A stretch of DNA of 64,000 nucleotides, from the NCBI RefSeq assembly GCF_034930985.1, contig NZ_JAYGIM010000009.1, forward strand, positions 1 to 64,000, written 5' to 3'. This DNA is from Arcicella lustrica (GTDB lineage Bacteria; Bacteroidota; Bacteroidia; Cytophagales; Spirosomataceae). Numbering within the stretch: the first letter of the stretch is position 1; the number at the start of each line of letters is the position of its first letter. The position numbers and the translations under genes were made by a program. The notes under the pieces are model-generated. The model saw only the letters and a list, made by a program, of their open reading frames with translations. It did not search any database and was not told the origin of the DNA. Shown piece after piece: positions 26,701-36,507 of the stretch.

Positions 26701-29700
26701 AAATGGTAGTGCAATCGACTTTTGTAAAGGAGGAAACGTAATTCTATCAGCATCAAGTGATGAGGGCAATATTCATTGGTCAAATGGATTAATATCAACG
26801 CAAATCAATGCTAGTAAAGTAGGCGAATACTATGCAATTAGCACTTTGAATGGATGTTCGAGTGATATAAGTAATATTATTACAGTTACAAATAATGTTC
26901 CGTCTCCACTGGCTCCTCTTATTAGCTCTACAAATGCAGTAATTTGTTCAGGACAAACTGCGATTCTGAGAGCTACTGGTTGTTTAGGAACAGTGATATG
27001 GTCGAATGGTACAAGTGGCATAAATATAAATGTTTCTCCTACTATTACAACTAAGTATAAAGCAATATGTAGTGTTCAAAATTGTATTAGTGATTCAAGT
27101 TTAGCAACAACAATCACAGTTTTACCAAAACCAACTCAACCAAAGATTACAGTAAGCAATGTTAGTATTTGTGCTGGTGGAAGTTCAGTATTGACTTCAA
27201 GTGCCTGTACAGGTGGAGTTTTAAGTTGGACTGGCGGTTTAACAGGCAATTCAATAACTGTTTCTCCAACAGTTACTAAGACTTATAAGGCACTTTGTAC
27301 AGTGAATGGTTGCAAAAGTGATTCCAGTTTGGCTACGTCGATTACTGTTATTTCAAAACCAACACAACCCAAAATCACAGCGAGCAATGCCACGGTTTGT
27401 GCTGGAAGCAGTTCAATATTAACAGCAACCGCATGTACAGGTGGAACTTTAACTTGGACAGGTGGTCTAACTGGAGTATCCATCACAGTTTCCCCAACAG
27501 TTACTAAGACTTATAAAGCACTTTGTACAGTGAATGGTTGCAAAAGTGATTCTAGTTTAGCTACGACTATTACAGTTGTACCTAAACCGATTCAACCTAT
27601 AATCACTGCGAGAAATTCAAGTATTTGTGTTGGAGGCAGTTCAGTATTAACAGCAACAGCTTGTACAAATGGAGTATTGACTTGGACTGGTGGATTAACA
27701 GGCAATTCAATAACAATTTCACCGACCGCTACAAAATCTTATAAAGTACTTTGTACAATTAATGGTTGTAAAAGTGATTCTAGTTTAGCGACAACGATTA
27801 CAATTTTACCTAAACCGATTCAACCTATAATTACTGCAAGCAATTCAAGTATTTGTGTTGGTGGCAGTTCAGTATTAACCTCAAGTGCTTGTGTTGGAGG
27901 GACATTGACTTGGACTAGCGGATTAACAGGCAATTCAATTACAGTTTCGCCAACTTCAACAAGAAGCTATAAGGCTCTTTGTACAATTAATGGCTGTAAA
28001 AGTGATTCCAGTTTAGCTACAACGATTACGGTTGTACCTAAACCAACACAGCCAAAAATCACTGCGAGTAATTCAAGTATTTGTGTTGGAGGCAGTTCAA
28101 TTTTAACCTCAACGGCTTGTACAAATGGAGTATTGACTTGGACTGGTGGATTAACAGGTAATTCAATAACAATTTCACCGACTGCTACGAAATCTTATAA
28201 AGTACTTTGTACAATTAATGGTTGCAAAAGTGATTCAAGTTTAGCTACGACTATTACGGTTGTTCCTAAACCTACACAACCTAAAATCACGGCAAGTAAT
28301 TCAAGTATTTGTGTTGGTGGCAGTTCCGTATTAACCTCAACAGCTTGTACAAATGGAGTATTGACTTGGACAGGCGGATTAACTGGCAGTTCAATAACTG
28401 TTTCACCAACAGTTACTAAGACTTATAAAGTACTTTGTACAGTTAATGGCTGTAAAAGTGATTCGAGTTTGGCTTCGACAATTACCGTTACTCCAAAACC
28501 TACACAACCAAAAATCACTGCGAGTAATTCAAGTATTTGTGTTGGAGGCAGTTCAATTTTAACCTCAACGGCTTGTACAAATGGAACATTGACTTGGACA
28601 GGCGGATTAACAGGCAATTCAATTACTGTTTCACCAACCGCAACCAAATCTTATAAAGTACTTTGTACAATTGGTAGTTGTAAAAGTGATTCAAGTTTGG
28701 CGACAACTGTTACAGTAACTTCAAAACCGATTCAACCGAAAATCACTGCGATTAATTCAAGTATTTGCGTTGGGGAAAATTCCGTGTTGACTTCAACAGC
28801 TTGTGTTGGAGGGACATTGACTTGGACTGATGGATTAACTGGGAGTTCAATTACTATTTCCCCAACAGTTACTAAGACTTATAAAGTACTTTGTACAATT
28901 GGTGGCTGTAAAAGTGATTCGAGTTTGGTAACAACAATTACTGTTACTCCAAAACCAACACAACCAAAAATCACTGCGAGTAATTCAAGTATTTGTGTTG
29001 GTGGCAGTTCAGTATTAACCTCAACAGCTTGTGTTGGAGGGACATTAACTTGGACTGGCGGATTAACAGGCAATTCAATAACTGTTTCACCGACATCTAC
29101 GAAATCTTATAAAGTACTTTGTACAATTAATGGCTGTAAAAGTGATTCAAGTTTGGCTACGACGATTACTGTTGTACCTAAACCATCACAACCAAAAATT
29201 ACTGCAAGTAATTCAAGTATTTGTGTTGGTGGCAGTTCAGTATTAACAGCAACAGCTTGTACAAACGGAACATTAACTTGGACTGGCGGTTTAACAGGCA
29301 ATTCAATAACTGTTTCTCCAACAGTTACTAAGACTTATAAAGTACTTTGTACAGTTAATGGCTGTAAAAGTGATTCGAGTTTGGCTTCGACAATTACTGT
29401 TACGCCAAAACCAACACAACCAAAAATCACTGCGAGTAATTCAAGTATTTGTGTTGGAGGCAGTTCAATTTTAACCTCAACAGCTTGTACAAATGGAATA
29501 TTGACTTGGACAGGCGGATTAACTGGCAATTCAATAACTGTTTTACCAACAGCTACGAAATCTTATAAAGTACTTTGTACAATTGGTAGCTGTAAAAGTG
29601 ATTCAAGTTTAGCGACTACTATTAATGTTTTACCAAAACCAACTCAACCTAAAATCACAGCGAGTAATTCAAGTATTTGTGTAGGAGGAAATTCTGTATT

Positions 29701-32700
29701 AACCTCAACGGCTTGTACTGGAGGAACATTAACTTGGACTGATGGATTAACTGGGAGTTCAATTACTATTTCCCCAACAGTTACTAAGACTCATAAAGTA
29801 CTTTGTACAATTGGTGGCTGTAAAAGTGATTCGAGTTTGGTAACAACAATTACTGTTACTCCAAAACCTACACAACCTAAAATCACTGCGAGTAATTCAA
29901 GTATTTGTGTTGGTGGCAGTTCAGTATTAACCTCAACAGCTTGTGTTGGAGGGACATTGACTTGGACTGATGGATTAACTGGGAGTTCAATTACTATTTC
30001 CCCAACAGTTACTAAGACTTATAAAGTACTTTGTACAATTGGTGGCTGTAAAAGTGATTCGAGTTTGGTAACAACAATTACTGTTACTCCAAAACCTACA
30101 CAACCTAAAATCACTGCGAGTAATTCAAGTATTTGTGTTGGTGGCAGTTCAGTATTAACCTCAACAGCTTGTGTTGGAGGGACATTAACTTGGACTGGCG
30201 GATTAACAGGCAATTCAATAACTGTTTCACCGACATCTACGAAATCTTATAAAGTACTTTGTACAATTAATGGCTGTAAAAGTGATTCAAGTTTGGCTAC
30301 GACGATTACTGTTGTACCTAAACCATCACAACCAAAAATTACTGCAAGTAATTCAAGTATTTGTGTTGGTGGCAGTTCAGTATTAACAGCAACAGCTTGT
30401 ACAAACGGAACATTAACTTGGACTGGCGGTTTAACAGGCAATTCAATAACTGTTTCACCAACCGCAACCAAATCTTATAAAGTACTTTGTACAATTGGTG
30501 GCTGTAAAAGTGATTCGAGTTTAGCGACGATAATTACTGTTATTCCAAAACCAACACAACCCAAAATCACAGCGAGCAATTCAAGTGTTTGTTTAGGAGG
30601 AAATTCTGTATTAACCTCAACAGCTTGTACAAATGGAACATTGGCTTGGACTAGCGGATTAACAGGCAATTCAATAACTGTTTCACCAACAACTACGAAA
30701 TCCTATAAAGTACTTTGTACAATTAATGGCTGTAAAAGTGATTCCAGTTTAGCTACAACGATTACGGTTGTACCTAAACCAACACAGCCAAAAATCACTG
30801 CGAGTAATTCAAGTATTTGTGTAGGAGGAAATTCCGTGTTGACTTCAACCGCTTGTGTTGGTGGAATATTGACTTGGACTGGTGGATTAACAGGCAGTTC
30901 CATCACCGTTTCACCAACAGCAACCAAATTTTATAAAGTACTTTGTACAATTAATGGCTGTAAAAGTGATTCCAGTTTAGCTACAACGATTACGGTTGTA
31001 CCTAAACCAACACAGCCAAAAATCACTGCGAGTAATTCAAGTATTTGTGTAGGAGGAAATTCCGTGTTGACTTCAACCGCTTGTGTTGGTGGAATATTGA
31101 CTTGGACTGGTGGATTAATAGGCAGTTCCATCACCGTTTCACCAACAGCAACCAAATTTTATAAAGTACTTTGTACAATTGGTAGTTGTAAAAGTGATTC
31201 AAGTTTGGCGACAGCTGTTACAGTAACTTCAAAACCGATTCAACCGAAAATCACTGCAATTAATTCAAGTATTTGCGTTGGGGGAAATTCCGTTTTGACT
31301 TCAACAGCTTGTGTTGGAGGGACATTGACTTGGACTGATGGATTAACTGGCAGTTCAATTACTGTTTCCCCAACTTCAACAAGAAGCTATAGGGTACTTT
31401 GTACAATTAATGGCTGTAAAAGTGATTCGAGTTTGGCTACGACTATTACTGTTGTATCTAAACCTACACAACCTAAAATTACTGCAAGCAATTCAAGTAT
31501 TTGTGTTGGTGGCAGTTCCGTATTAACCTCAACAGCTTGTACAAATGGAACATTAGCTTGGACTGGTGGATTGACTGGCAATTCAATTACTGTTTCACCA
31601 ACAGCTACGAAATCTTATAAAGCTCTTTGTACTATTAATGGTTGTAAAAGTGATTCAAGTTTATCTACGACTATTACGGTTGTAGCTAAACCGATTCAAC
31701 CTAAAATCACTGCGAGCAATTCAAGTATTTGTGTAGGAGGAAATTCAGTATTAACCTCAACTGCTTGTACTGGAGGAATATTAACTTGGACTGGTGGATT
31801 AACTGGCAGTTCAATTACTGTTTCACCAACAGCAACCAAATCTTATAAAGTACTTTGTACAATTAATGGCTGTAAAAGTGATTCAAGTTTAGCGACGACG
31901 ATTACTGTTACTCCAAAACCTAATGCTCCTGTAATCTCTTCAAATGTTACTTGTACAAATTCTGTAACCAAACAATGGGATAAAACGCTTAAAGGAAATG
32001 GTTCTGAGAATATCAGAGTAATGCTAAATTTACCTGATGGTGGATATATTATAGGTGGAGAGAACTACTCTGATATTACTAGTAGTCTCGATTATTGGCT
32101 TGTAAAAACTGATGCCAAAGGTAACAAAGTTTGGGAAAAAACTTTTGGGGGAACAAAAGATGAAAATCTTGCAAGTATGTTAGCCACTGCTGATGGAGGC
32201 TATGTATTATTAGGTATTTCAAATTCAGATATTAGTGCTGATAAATCGGAAGCTTCCAGAGGCACAAATGACTACTGGGTAATTAAAGTCAATGCCAATG
32301 GTACTAAGGTTTGGGATAAAACTTTTGGCGGAAATGCTCAAGATACTCCCAAAAGTATAGTAGCTACGGCTGACGGTGGTTTTATTTTGGGTGGACAGTC
32401 ATTATCTGGACTCAGTGGCGATAAAACAGAAGCATCAAAAGGTACTTATGATTATTGGATAGTAAAAATTAATGCCAATGGCTCTAAAGTTTGGGATAAA
32501 ACTTTTGGTGGAGATAATGAAGAATATCTTTCTAAAATACTAATTATCACTGATGGAGGATATTTATTGGGTGGTTACTCAAGTTCAGGAATAAGTGGCA
32601 ATAAATCTGAAACTTCTAAAGGAGCAAGTGATTATTGGATAGTAAAAATCAATGCTAATGGCTCTAAAGTTTGGGATAAAACTTTTGGTGGAAATAGTGT

Positions 32701-35587
32701 TGAATATTTGGGAGATGTAAGTACAACAAGTGATGGGGGCTTTTTATTAGCGGGAGATTCCTATTCAGGTTTGAGCGGTGACAAAACAGAGCCTTCAAAA
32801 GGAGATACTGATTATTGGGTAGTAAAGGTTAATGCTAATGGTCTTAAAATTTGGGATAAAACCTTCGGAGGTAATAGTACAGAATATTTTAAAGCCATAG
32901 GTAATACAAATGATGGCGGATATATCTTAGCAGGTTACTCTTTTTCAGGAATTAGCGGTGAAAAATCAGAAGTATCTAAAGGTAATTCTGATTATTGGAC
33001 AGTTAAAATAGATGCCAATGGTGTTAAAGTTTGGGATAAAGCTTTTGGTGGAAATAACCAAGATCTTCTATCAACTATCATTGTAACAAATGATGAAGGA
33101 TTTTTATTAGGCGGTATTTCTTGGTCAGGGTTGAGTGGGGACAAAACAGATGTAGGTACTCAGTATCAACTTTGTTGGATAGTCAAAGCTTCAGTTTGCA
33201 ATCCCAACAATATCTCATCCTCGCAAAAGCCAACCCTCACAGCCACAGGCTGTACAGGTACAGTCACTTGGAGTAATGGTGCTACTGGGAATTCTATTAC
33301 AGTCAGCCCAAGTACTGCTACTACTTATACTGCTACTTGTACGGTTAATGGTTGTGTAAGTACTGTAAGCAATTCCATTACAGTATCTGTTACAGTAACA
33401 AAACCAACTACTCCAACCATTACAGTAAGTAATGCTACTATTTGTCCAGGAACAAATGCCACCTTAACTGCTTCTGCTTGTACAGGTGGAACTTTAACTT
33501 GGACAGGTGGTTTAACGGGCAATAGTATCACTGTTTCACCAACAGCTACAAAGACTTACAAAGTAGTTTGTTCTCAAAATGGAATTAGTAGTGATTCAAG
33601 TGCTGCGGTAACTGTTACTGTAAATCCAAAACCCACACAACCAAAAATCACAGTAAGTAACGCTACAGTTTGTGCTGGCGGAAGTGCTGTGTTGAGTGCA
33701 ACCGCTTGTTCTGGTGGGACTTTGACTTGGACTGGTGGCTTGACGGGTGCTTCAATCACGGTTTCACCAACGGCTACAAAATCTTATAAAGCTATTTGTG
33801 CAATCAATGGCTGTAAAAGTGATTCTTCACTTGCAACAACTGTTAATGTTTTAGCTAAACCGAATGCTCCTACCATTACATCTAAATCGACAACTGTAAG
33901 TTCCGTGGTTAAGCAATGGGAGAAAACTTATGGAGGAAACTGGTATGATAATCTAAGCTGCGTTGTTCCTACTCAAGATGGTGGTTATTTATTAGGAGGT
34001 AATTCTTCATCAAATATCATCAGTGGTGAAAAGTCTGAAGATATAGTGGGTGGTTGGATTGTAAAAATTAATGCTGACGGCAATAAGATATGGGATAAAG
34101 CTTACAAAGACATTTTTTTAGCTTCAAATGGTGTAATTGGTCTAAGAACAATAATCCCCACTTCTGATGGAGGTTTTTTACTTGGTGCAACTTCTATCAA
34201 CAATACAGGGGCAATAGATTTCTGGCTTATCAAAATAGATGCCATTGGCAATAGAATCTGGGATAGAATTTTTGGCGGAATAGCAGAGGATTACCTTGTT
34301 AAAGTAATAAGTACCTCAGATGGAGGATTCTTAATTGGAGGTTCCTCTTTATCAACAGGTACTAATGGATACCTTGATTACTTAGTAGTGAAAGTTGATG
34401 TAAATGGAAATAAACAATGGACTAAGTTTTACGGAGGTGCTGGACATGAAACCCTTTCGAGTATCATAAAAACCTCAGATGGTGGTTATTTATTAGTAGG
34501 AGATTCTCACTCAAATATTGGTGGAGATAAATCTGAAAATAGTAAAGGTCTTTATTCTTCCGATTATTGGATTGTAAAAATAGATGCAAATGGAACAAAA
34601 ATGTGGGATAAAACCTTGGGAGGCGATAACTATGATATGGCTCCAGACGTTGTTCAAACTGCAGATGGAGGTTTTCTACTCGGTGGTAGTTCACGTTCAA
34701 GTATCAGTGGTGATAAATCCGAAAATTACAGAGGGGATGTAGGATATGATGATTTTTGGATTGTTAAACTTGATAGCAAAGGCACAAAAACTTGGGATAA
34801 AACTTTTGGAGGAATTATGAATGACAAACTTATAAAAATTATGACTACTCCAGATGGAGGATTTTTATTAGGTGGTTCTTCTTATTCGGGCATTAGTTTG
34901 GATAAATCTGAGGAAACTCAAGGTCATTGGCTTATCAAAATTGATGCTAATGGGAAAAAAGTTTGGGATAAAACTTTTGGAGGAATTGGAACTGATCCTG
35001 GTATATATGACATATCTCCAACCTCAGATGGTGGATATATATTCGGAGGTTCATCAAAGTCTTCCAATCGCCAAATGGATTACTGGATTGTAAAAATCAA
35101 AGAAAACAAAACTACTACAACCATTTTTAACGCCACAGGCTGTACTGGTACAGTTACTTGGAGTAATGGTTCAACTGGAAATTCTATCACAGTAAGCCCA
35201 AGTACTGCTACGACTTATACAGCTACTTGTACCGTGAATGGTTGTGTGAGTTCGGTAAGTAATTCGATTAAAGTAAGTCCTGATTTGACTACGACTAGCA
35301 CAGGTTCTATGTACGAGGCTGCTAGGTTGGATGCAAATCAGTCAAAGCCTGATACAAGGATTGAGTTTAAGGTTTTCCCAAATCCTGCTACAGATGAACT
35401 AAATGTTGAAACAGATTTAGATGGTGAAGCTACTTTCCAGTTGTATAATATGATTGGTCAGCAAGTTTTAGAAAGTACTTTTGTCAAGAAAACGAAGATT
35501 CCATTAATCAACCTTAGTAAAGGTTCTTATTTTTACTTGATTCAATATCAAGAATATCGAAAAACTGGAAAGGTTTTGTTAGAATAA
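23783..35587 (+). CDS. Giant T9SS-secreted multi-domain repeat protein, 3,934 residues
   Basis: A continuous 11.8-kb frame. In order: signal peptide (1-22, ending QAQ); three modules of about 80 residues with EYFIDxDPGxGKG (from about 26, 107 and 187); five Ig-like domains (about 260-630); three more EYFID-type modules (about 643-870); a beta-sandwich and two divergent Ig-like domains; 21 Ig-like repeats of exactly 76 residues (1120-2715), each with four Cys; a seven-bladed propeller (about 2731-3139) of WDKTFGG...DGGY/FLLGG...DYWIVKINANG blades; Ig-like domains; a second seven-bladed propeller (about 3378-3776); an Ig-like remainder; and a type A sorting domain (about 3862-3934, starting FKVFPNPATDEL). 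It is presumably exported through the outer membrane and surface-attached. Adhesion is the likely role, by analogy only. Confidence 0.93.
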   Translation: MKTRIFLSLMLLICFCLSVTQAQNINRVEYFIDQDPGFGKGTALVINPNIVVSGTYSIPLSSMEIPNGLHLLAVRAKDVNNNWSVTSISTFMKDNITSATPLSYISYAEYFIDNDPGFGKGTTVNLEKSSQINNFSFTIPLAQDLPKGVHYLNFRVRDLSGKWSVVAIKPIFKEDSPLEMTLSNIAKVEYFIDKDPGFGKGYDVAFTTGTNINNLSFTANLSGVLSGEHQMFIRVKDTKGNWSSVGLRKFTLCNDATSIKINVPSSTTVCQGQSIQLSVPSGYRYQWQKNGNNIYDAIANTYQVTESGQYQVAIVNNSCLFTSNAVDIVVTAFPEKPSLPVNSVGICAGNSIVLDANGCDGILTWYDGNNIVNKLVSPSVTTNYRATCTKNGCTSEKSDILKVTVNTLLSAPIISSSSNDICQGTTITLTASGCNGIVKWNDDSEGNTLTVKPNNTTTYSAFCKTNNCTSTNTSIIIKVKNTTANQTVINADNQTICNGSTVNLSSSGCTGSILWSTGAITKDITVSPSVNTTYSVICTQNNCIGTSVNAVKISVIPSITALTISAKDVSICKGKSTILSAGFCYGVTQWNNGDIGRSITVSPTISTTYTAVCLNNGCSSSVSNAIKINVSECENTAISITAIEYFIDKDPGLGKGTNVSITNASAITKDFNVSLPSTLSDGIHTLSVRAKDSKGSWTSVAIRPFVKQSLSQSILSTITQLEYFYDKDPGYGKGTQITVAKQNTIDNLNITLPISSSLSDGLHFLTIRAKDSKNSWGVSATKVFLKNVISNVALSNLTQLEYFVDIDPGNGKGIGIPFTSGQTLSNFTFDVSLKNLNLRDGEHFLQLRAKDNKGNWSSVGTKIFQSSNELVSIGSVANSYCNQQTVNIPYTVKGTFESDNEFIVQVSNSDGLFGDYPTEIGRLNSKINASIASSIPNIVGDKYRIRIKSTNPVRYSDSKSIVFKQKPNRPTISNGSAIDFCKGGNVILSASSDEGNIHWSNGLISTQINASKVGEYYAISTLNGCSSDISNIITVTNNVPSPLAPLISSTNAVICSGQTAILRATGCLGTVIWSNGTSGININVSPTITTKYKAICSVQNCISDSSLATTITVLPKPTQPKITVSNVSICAGGSSVLTSSACTGGVLSWTGGLTGNSITVSPTVTKTYKALCTVNGCKSDSSLATSITVISKPTQPKITASNATVCAGSSSILTATACTGGTLTWTGGLTGVSITVSPTVTKTYKALCTVNGCKSDSSLATTITVVPKPIQPIITARNSSICVGGSSVLTATACTNGVLTWTGGLTGNSITISPTATKSYKVLCTINGCKSDSSLATTITILPKPIQPIITASNSSICVGGSSVLTSSACVGGTLTWTSGLTGNSITVSPTSTRSYKALCTINGCKSDSSLATTITVVPKPTQPKITASNSSICVGGSSILTSTACTNGVLTWTGGLTGNSITISPTATKSYKVLCTINGCKSDSSLATTITVVPKPTQPKITASNSSICVGGSSVLTSTACTNGVLTWTGGLTGSSITVSPTVTKTYKVLCTVNGCKSDSSLASTITVTPKPTQPKITASNSSICVGGSSILTSTACTNGTLTWTGGLTGNSITVSPTATKSYKVLCTIGSCKSDSSLATTVTVTSKPIQPKITAINSSICVGENSVLTSTACVGGTLTWTDGLTGSSITISPTVTKTYKVLCTIGGCKSDSSLVTTITVTPKPTQPKITASNSSICVGGSSVLTSTACVGGTLTWTGGLTGNSITVSPTSTKSYKVLCTINGCKSDSSLATTITVVPKPSQPKITASNSSICVGGSSVLTATACTNGTLTWTGGLTGNSITVSPTVTKTYKVLCTVNGCKSDSSLASTITVTPKPTQPKITASNSSICVGGSSILTSTACTNGILTWTGGLTGNSITVLPTATKSYKVLCTIGSCKSDSSLATTINVLPKPTQPKITASNSSICVGGNSVLTSTACTGGTLTWTDGLTGSSITISPTVTKTHKVLCTIGGCKSDSSLVTTITVTPKPTQPKITASNSSICVGGSSVLTSTACVGGTLTWTDGLTGSSITISPTVTKTYKVLCTIGGCKSDSSLVTTITVTPKPTQPKITASNSSICVGGSSVLTSTACVGGTLTWTGGLTGNSITVSPTSTKSYKVLCTINGCKSDSSLATTITVVPKPSQPKITASNSSICVGGSSVLTATACTNGTLTWTGGLTGNSITVSPTATKSYKVLCTIGGCKSDSSLATIITVIPKPTQPKITASNSSVCLGGNSVLTSTACTNGTLAWTSGLTGNSITVSPTTTKSYKVLCTINGCKSDSSLATTITVVPKPTQPKITASNSSICVGGNSVLTSTACVGGILTWTGGLTGSSITVSPTATKFYKVLCTINGCKSDSSLATTITVVPKPTQPKITASNSSICVGGNSVLTSTACVGGILTWTGGLIGSSITVSPTATKFYKVLCTIGSCKSDSSLATAVTVTSKPIQPKITAINSSICVGGNSVLTSTACVGGTLTWTDGLTGSSITVSPTSTRSYRVLCTINGCKSDSSLATTITVVSKPTQPKITASNSSICVGGSSVLTSTACTNGTLAWTGGLTGNSITVSPTATKSYKALCTINGCKSDSSLSTTITVVAKPIQPKITASNSSICVGGNSVLTSTACTGGILTWTGGLTGSSITVSPTATKSYKVLCTINGCKSDSSLATTITVTPKPNAPVISSNVTCTNSVTKQWDKTLKGNGSENIRVMLNLPDGGYIIGGENYSDITSSLDYWLVKTDAKGNKVWEKTFGGTKDENLASMLATADGGYVLLGISNSDISADKSEASRGTNDYWVIKVNANGTKVWDKTFGGNAQDTPKSIVATADGGFILGGQSLSGLSGDKTEASKGTYDYWIVKINANGSKVWDKTFGGDNEEYLSKILIITDGGYLLGGYSSSGISGNKSETSKGASDYWIVKINANGSKVWDKTFGGNSVEYLGDVSTTSDGGFLLAGDSYSGLSGDKTEPSKGDTDYWVVKVNANGLKIWDKTFGGNSTEYFKAIGNTNDGGYILAGYSFSGISGEKSEVSKGNSDYWTVKIDANGVKVWDKAFGGNNQDLLSTIIVTNDEGFLLGGISWSGLSGDKTDVGTQYQLCWIVKASVCNPNNISSSQKPTLTATGCTGTVTWSNGATGNSITVSPSTATTYTATCTVNGCVSTVSNSITVSVTVTKPTTPTITVSNATICPGTNATLTASACTGGTLTWTGGLTGNSITVSPTATKTYKVVCSQNGISSDSSAAVTVTVNPKPTQPKITVSNATVCAGGSAVLSATACSGGTLTWTGGLTGASITVSPTATKSYKAICAINGCKSDSSLATTVNVLAKPNAPTITSKSTTVSSVVKQWEKTYGGNWYDNLSCVVPTQDGGYLLGGNSSSNIISGEKSEDIVGGWIVKINADGNKIWDKAYKDIFLASNGVIGLRTIIPTSDGGFLLGATSINNTGAIDFWLIKIDAIGNRIWDRIFGGIAEDYLVKVISTSDGGFLIGGSSLSTGTNGYLDYLVVKVDVNGNKQWTKFYGGAGHETLSSIIKTSDGGYLLVGDSHSNIGGDKSENSKGLYSSDYWIVKIDANGTKMWDKTLGGDNYDMAPDVVQTADGGFLLGGSSRSSISGDKSENYRGDVGYDDFWIVKLDSKGTKTWDKTFGGIMNDKLIKIMTTPDGGFLLGGSSYSGISLDKSEETQGHWLIKIDANGKKVWDKTFGGIGTDPGIYDISPTSDGGYIFGGSSKSSNRQMDYWIVKIKENKTTTTIFNATGCTGTVTWSNGSTGNSITVSPSTATTYTATCTVNGCVSSVSNSIKVSPDLTTTSTGSMYEAARLDANQSKPDTRIEFKVFPNPATDELNVETDLDGEATFQLYNMIGQQVLESTFVKKTKIPLINLSKGSYFYLIQYQEYRKTGKVLLE
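27140..31927 (+). repeat. 21 tandem 228-bp repeats within the giant gene
   Basis: Twenty-one head-to-tail units of exactly 228 bp (76 codons) with no length change. Each translates to a PKITASNSSICVGG...LCTINGCKSDSSLATTITV-type domain. Units are mosaics: 28793-29316 recurs at 29933-30456 (1,140 bp, or five units, away) with only two differences that I see, and neighbouring units near 30780-31000 and 31008-31228 are nearly identical. This points to recent duplication or gene conversion. Confidence 0.95.
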
Positions 35588-35601
35588 ATTATTGTTGGTT
35601 T

Positions 35602-35637
35602 AATTTAGGGTAATCCAAATCTGGGTTACCCTAAATT
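35602..35637. terminator. Bidirectional terminator between the giant gene and SDR gene
   Basis: Arms 35602-35616 and 35623-35637 form a 15-bp stem with one G-U pair and a 6-nt loop. It lies between the convergent stops at 35587 and 35652 and is AT-rich at both ends. Confidence 0.8.
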
Positions 35638-35651
35638 TTAATAGACTTCTG

Positions 35652-36368
35652 TTAATAATCCTGACTCATTGGGTGAATCATCAATTCATCAATTACAACA
35701 TGTTTGGGTGCTTCAAGAATATAAGTAATCGTATCAGCCATGTTTTGTGAAGTTAAATATTGAGCTTGATGTGGGTCGCCTTCTTCACGAGTATGGAAAT
35801 AAGTATCAACCAAGCCAGAATATACTACCGATACTTTGATGCCGTCTTTGCGAACTTCTTTGCGCAATGCCATCGAGAAAGCATCTTGGGCATATTTTGA
35901 AGAGCAGTACAATGAACCACCATCAAAAACTCGTTTGGCAACATCTGATGCAATGTTGATGATGTGTCCTTCGCCAGCAGATTTCATGAATGGAATGGCT
36001 TCACGACAAAACAAGAAAGTGCCTTTTACATTGGTTTCATAAATTGAATCCCATTCTTCAGTACTGATGTCGCTAGCTTGTTTGAAAATTCCGAAGCCAG
36101 CATTGTTAATCAAAGCATCAATTTTACCAAATACTTCTATTGTTGCAGAAATACATGCTTTTACGAAAACGTCATCGCCTACAGAACCTACGAATATTTC
36201 AGCTTTAGCTCCTTTGGCTTCGATTTCACTTTTTAAACTAACAAGTTCGGCTTCGCTTCTGGCTACAAGACTAAGATTTACGCCTTTATTTGCTAATAAT
36301 AAAGCCAAAGCTCTACCAATACCTTTGCTTGCTCCAGTGACTAAAATGGTTTTATTTTGAAGTGACAT
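35652..36368 (-). CDS. Short-chain dehydrogenase/reductase (SDR)
   Basis: A 238-residue cytosolic classical SDR. The NAD(P)-binding motif TGASKGIG spans residues 11-18, NNAG is at 88-91, and the active-site Tyr154 and Lys158 lie in YCSSK, with the usual Ser in the INIAS segment. The basic residues after the first motif would be compatible with NADPH. The substrate is unknown. It is transcribed alone, with a shared terminator on its 3-prime side and 140 bases to the amine oxidase gene upstream. Confidence 0.9.
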   Translation of the reverse strand: MSLQNKTILVTGASKGIGRALALLLANKGVNLSLVARSEAELVSLKSEIEAKGAKAEIFVGSVGDDVFVKACISATIEVFGKIDALINNAGFGIFKQASDISTEEWDSIYETNVKGTFLFCREAIPFMKSAGEGHIINIASDVAKRVFDGGSLYCSSKYAQDAFSMALRKEVRKDGIKVSVVYSGLVDTYFHTREEGDPHQAQYLTSQNMADTITYILEAPKHVVIDELMIHPMSQDY

Positions 36369-36507
36369 ATTTTATATTTGTTTATAAAAATTAGTTAAAA
36401 GGAATTTCCTCTACATCATAAAATTAATAGAAGCGAAAAATCTTCTTGTCCTTATCAAATAGAATATTTCAGAATAAGCAAAATTATTTTTGAAAGAGCG
36501 TTATTAA

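Noticed and set aside
28423..31581. Series of 64-74 codon minus-strand frames spaced at 228 bp
   Set aside because: They are antisense images of the tandem repeat in the giant gene; their even spacing only reflects the repeat unit.
27140..31927. CRISPR-like or mobile origin of the 228-bp repeats
   Set aside because: The units are contiguous, in frame and translated as one domain type, with no spacers and no transposase.
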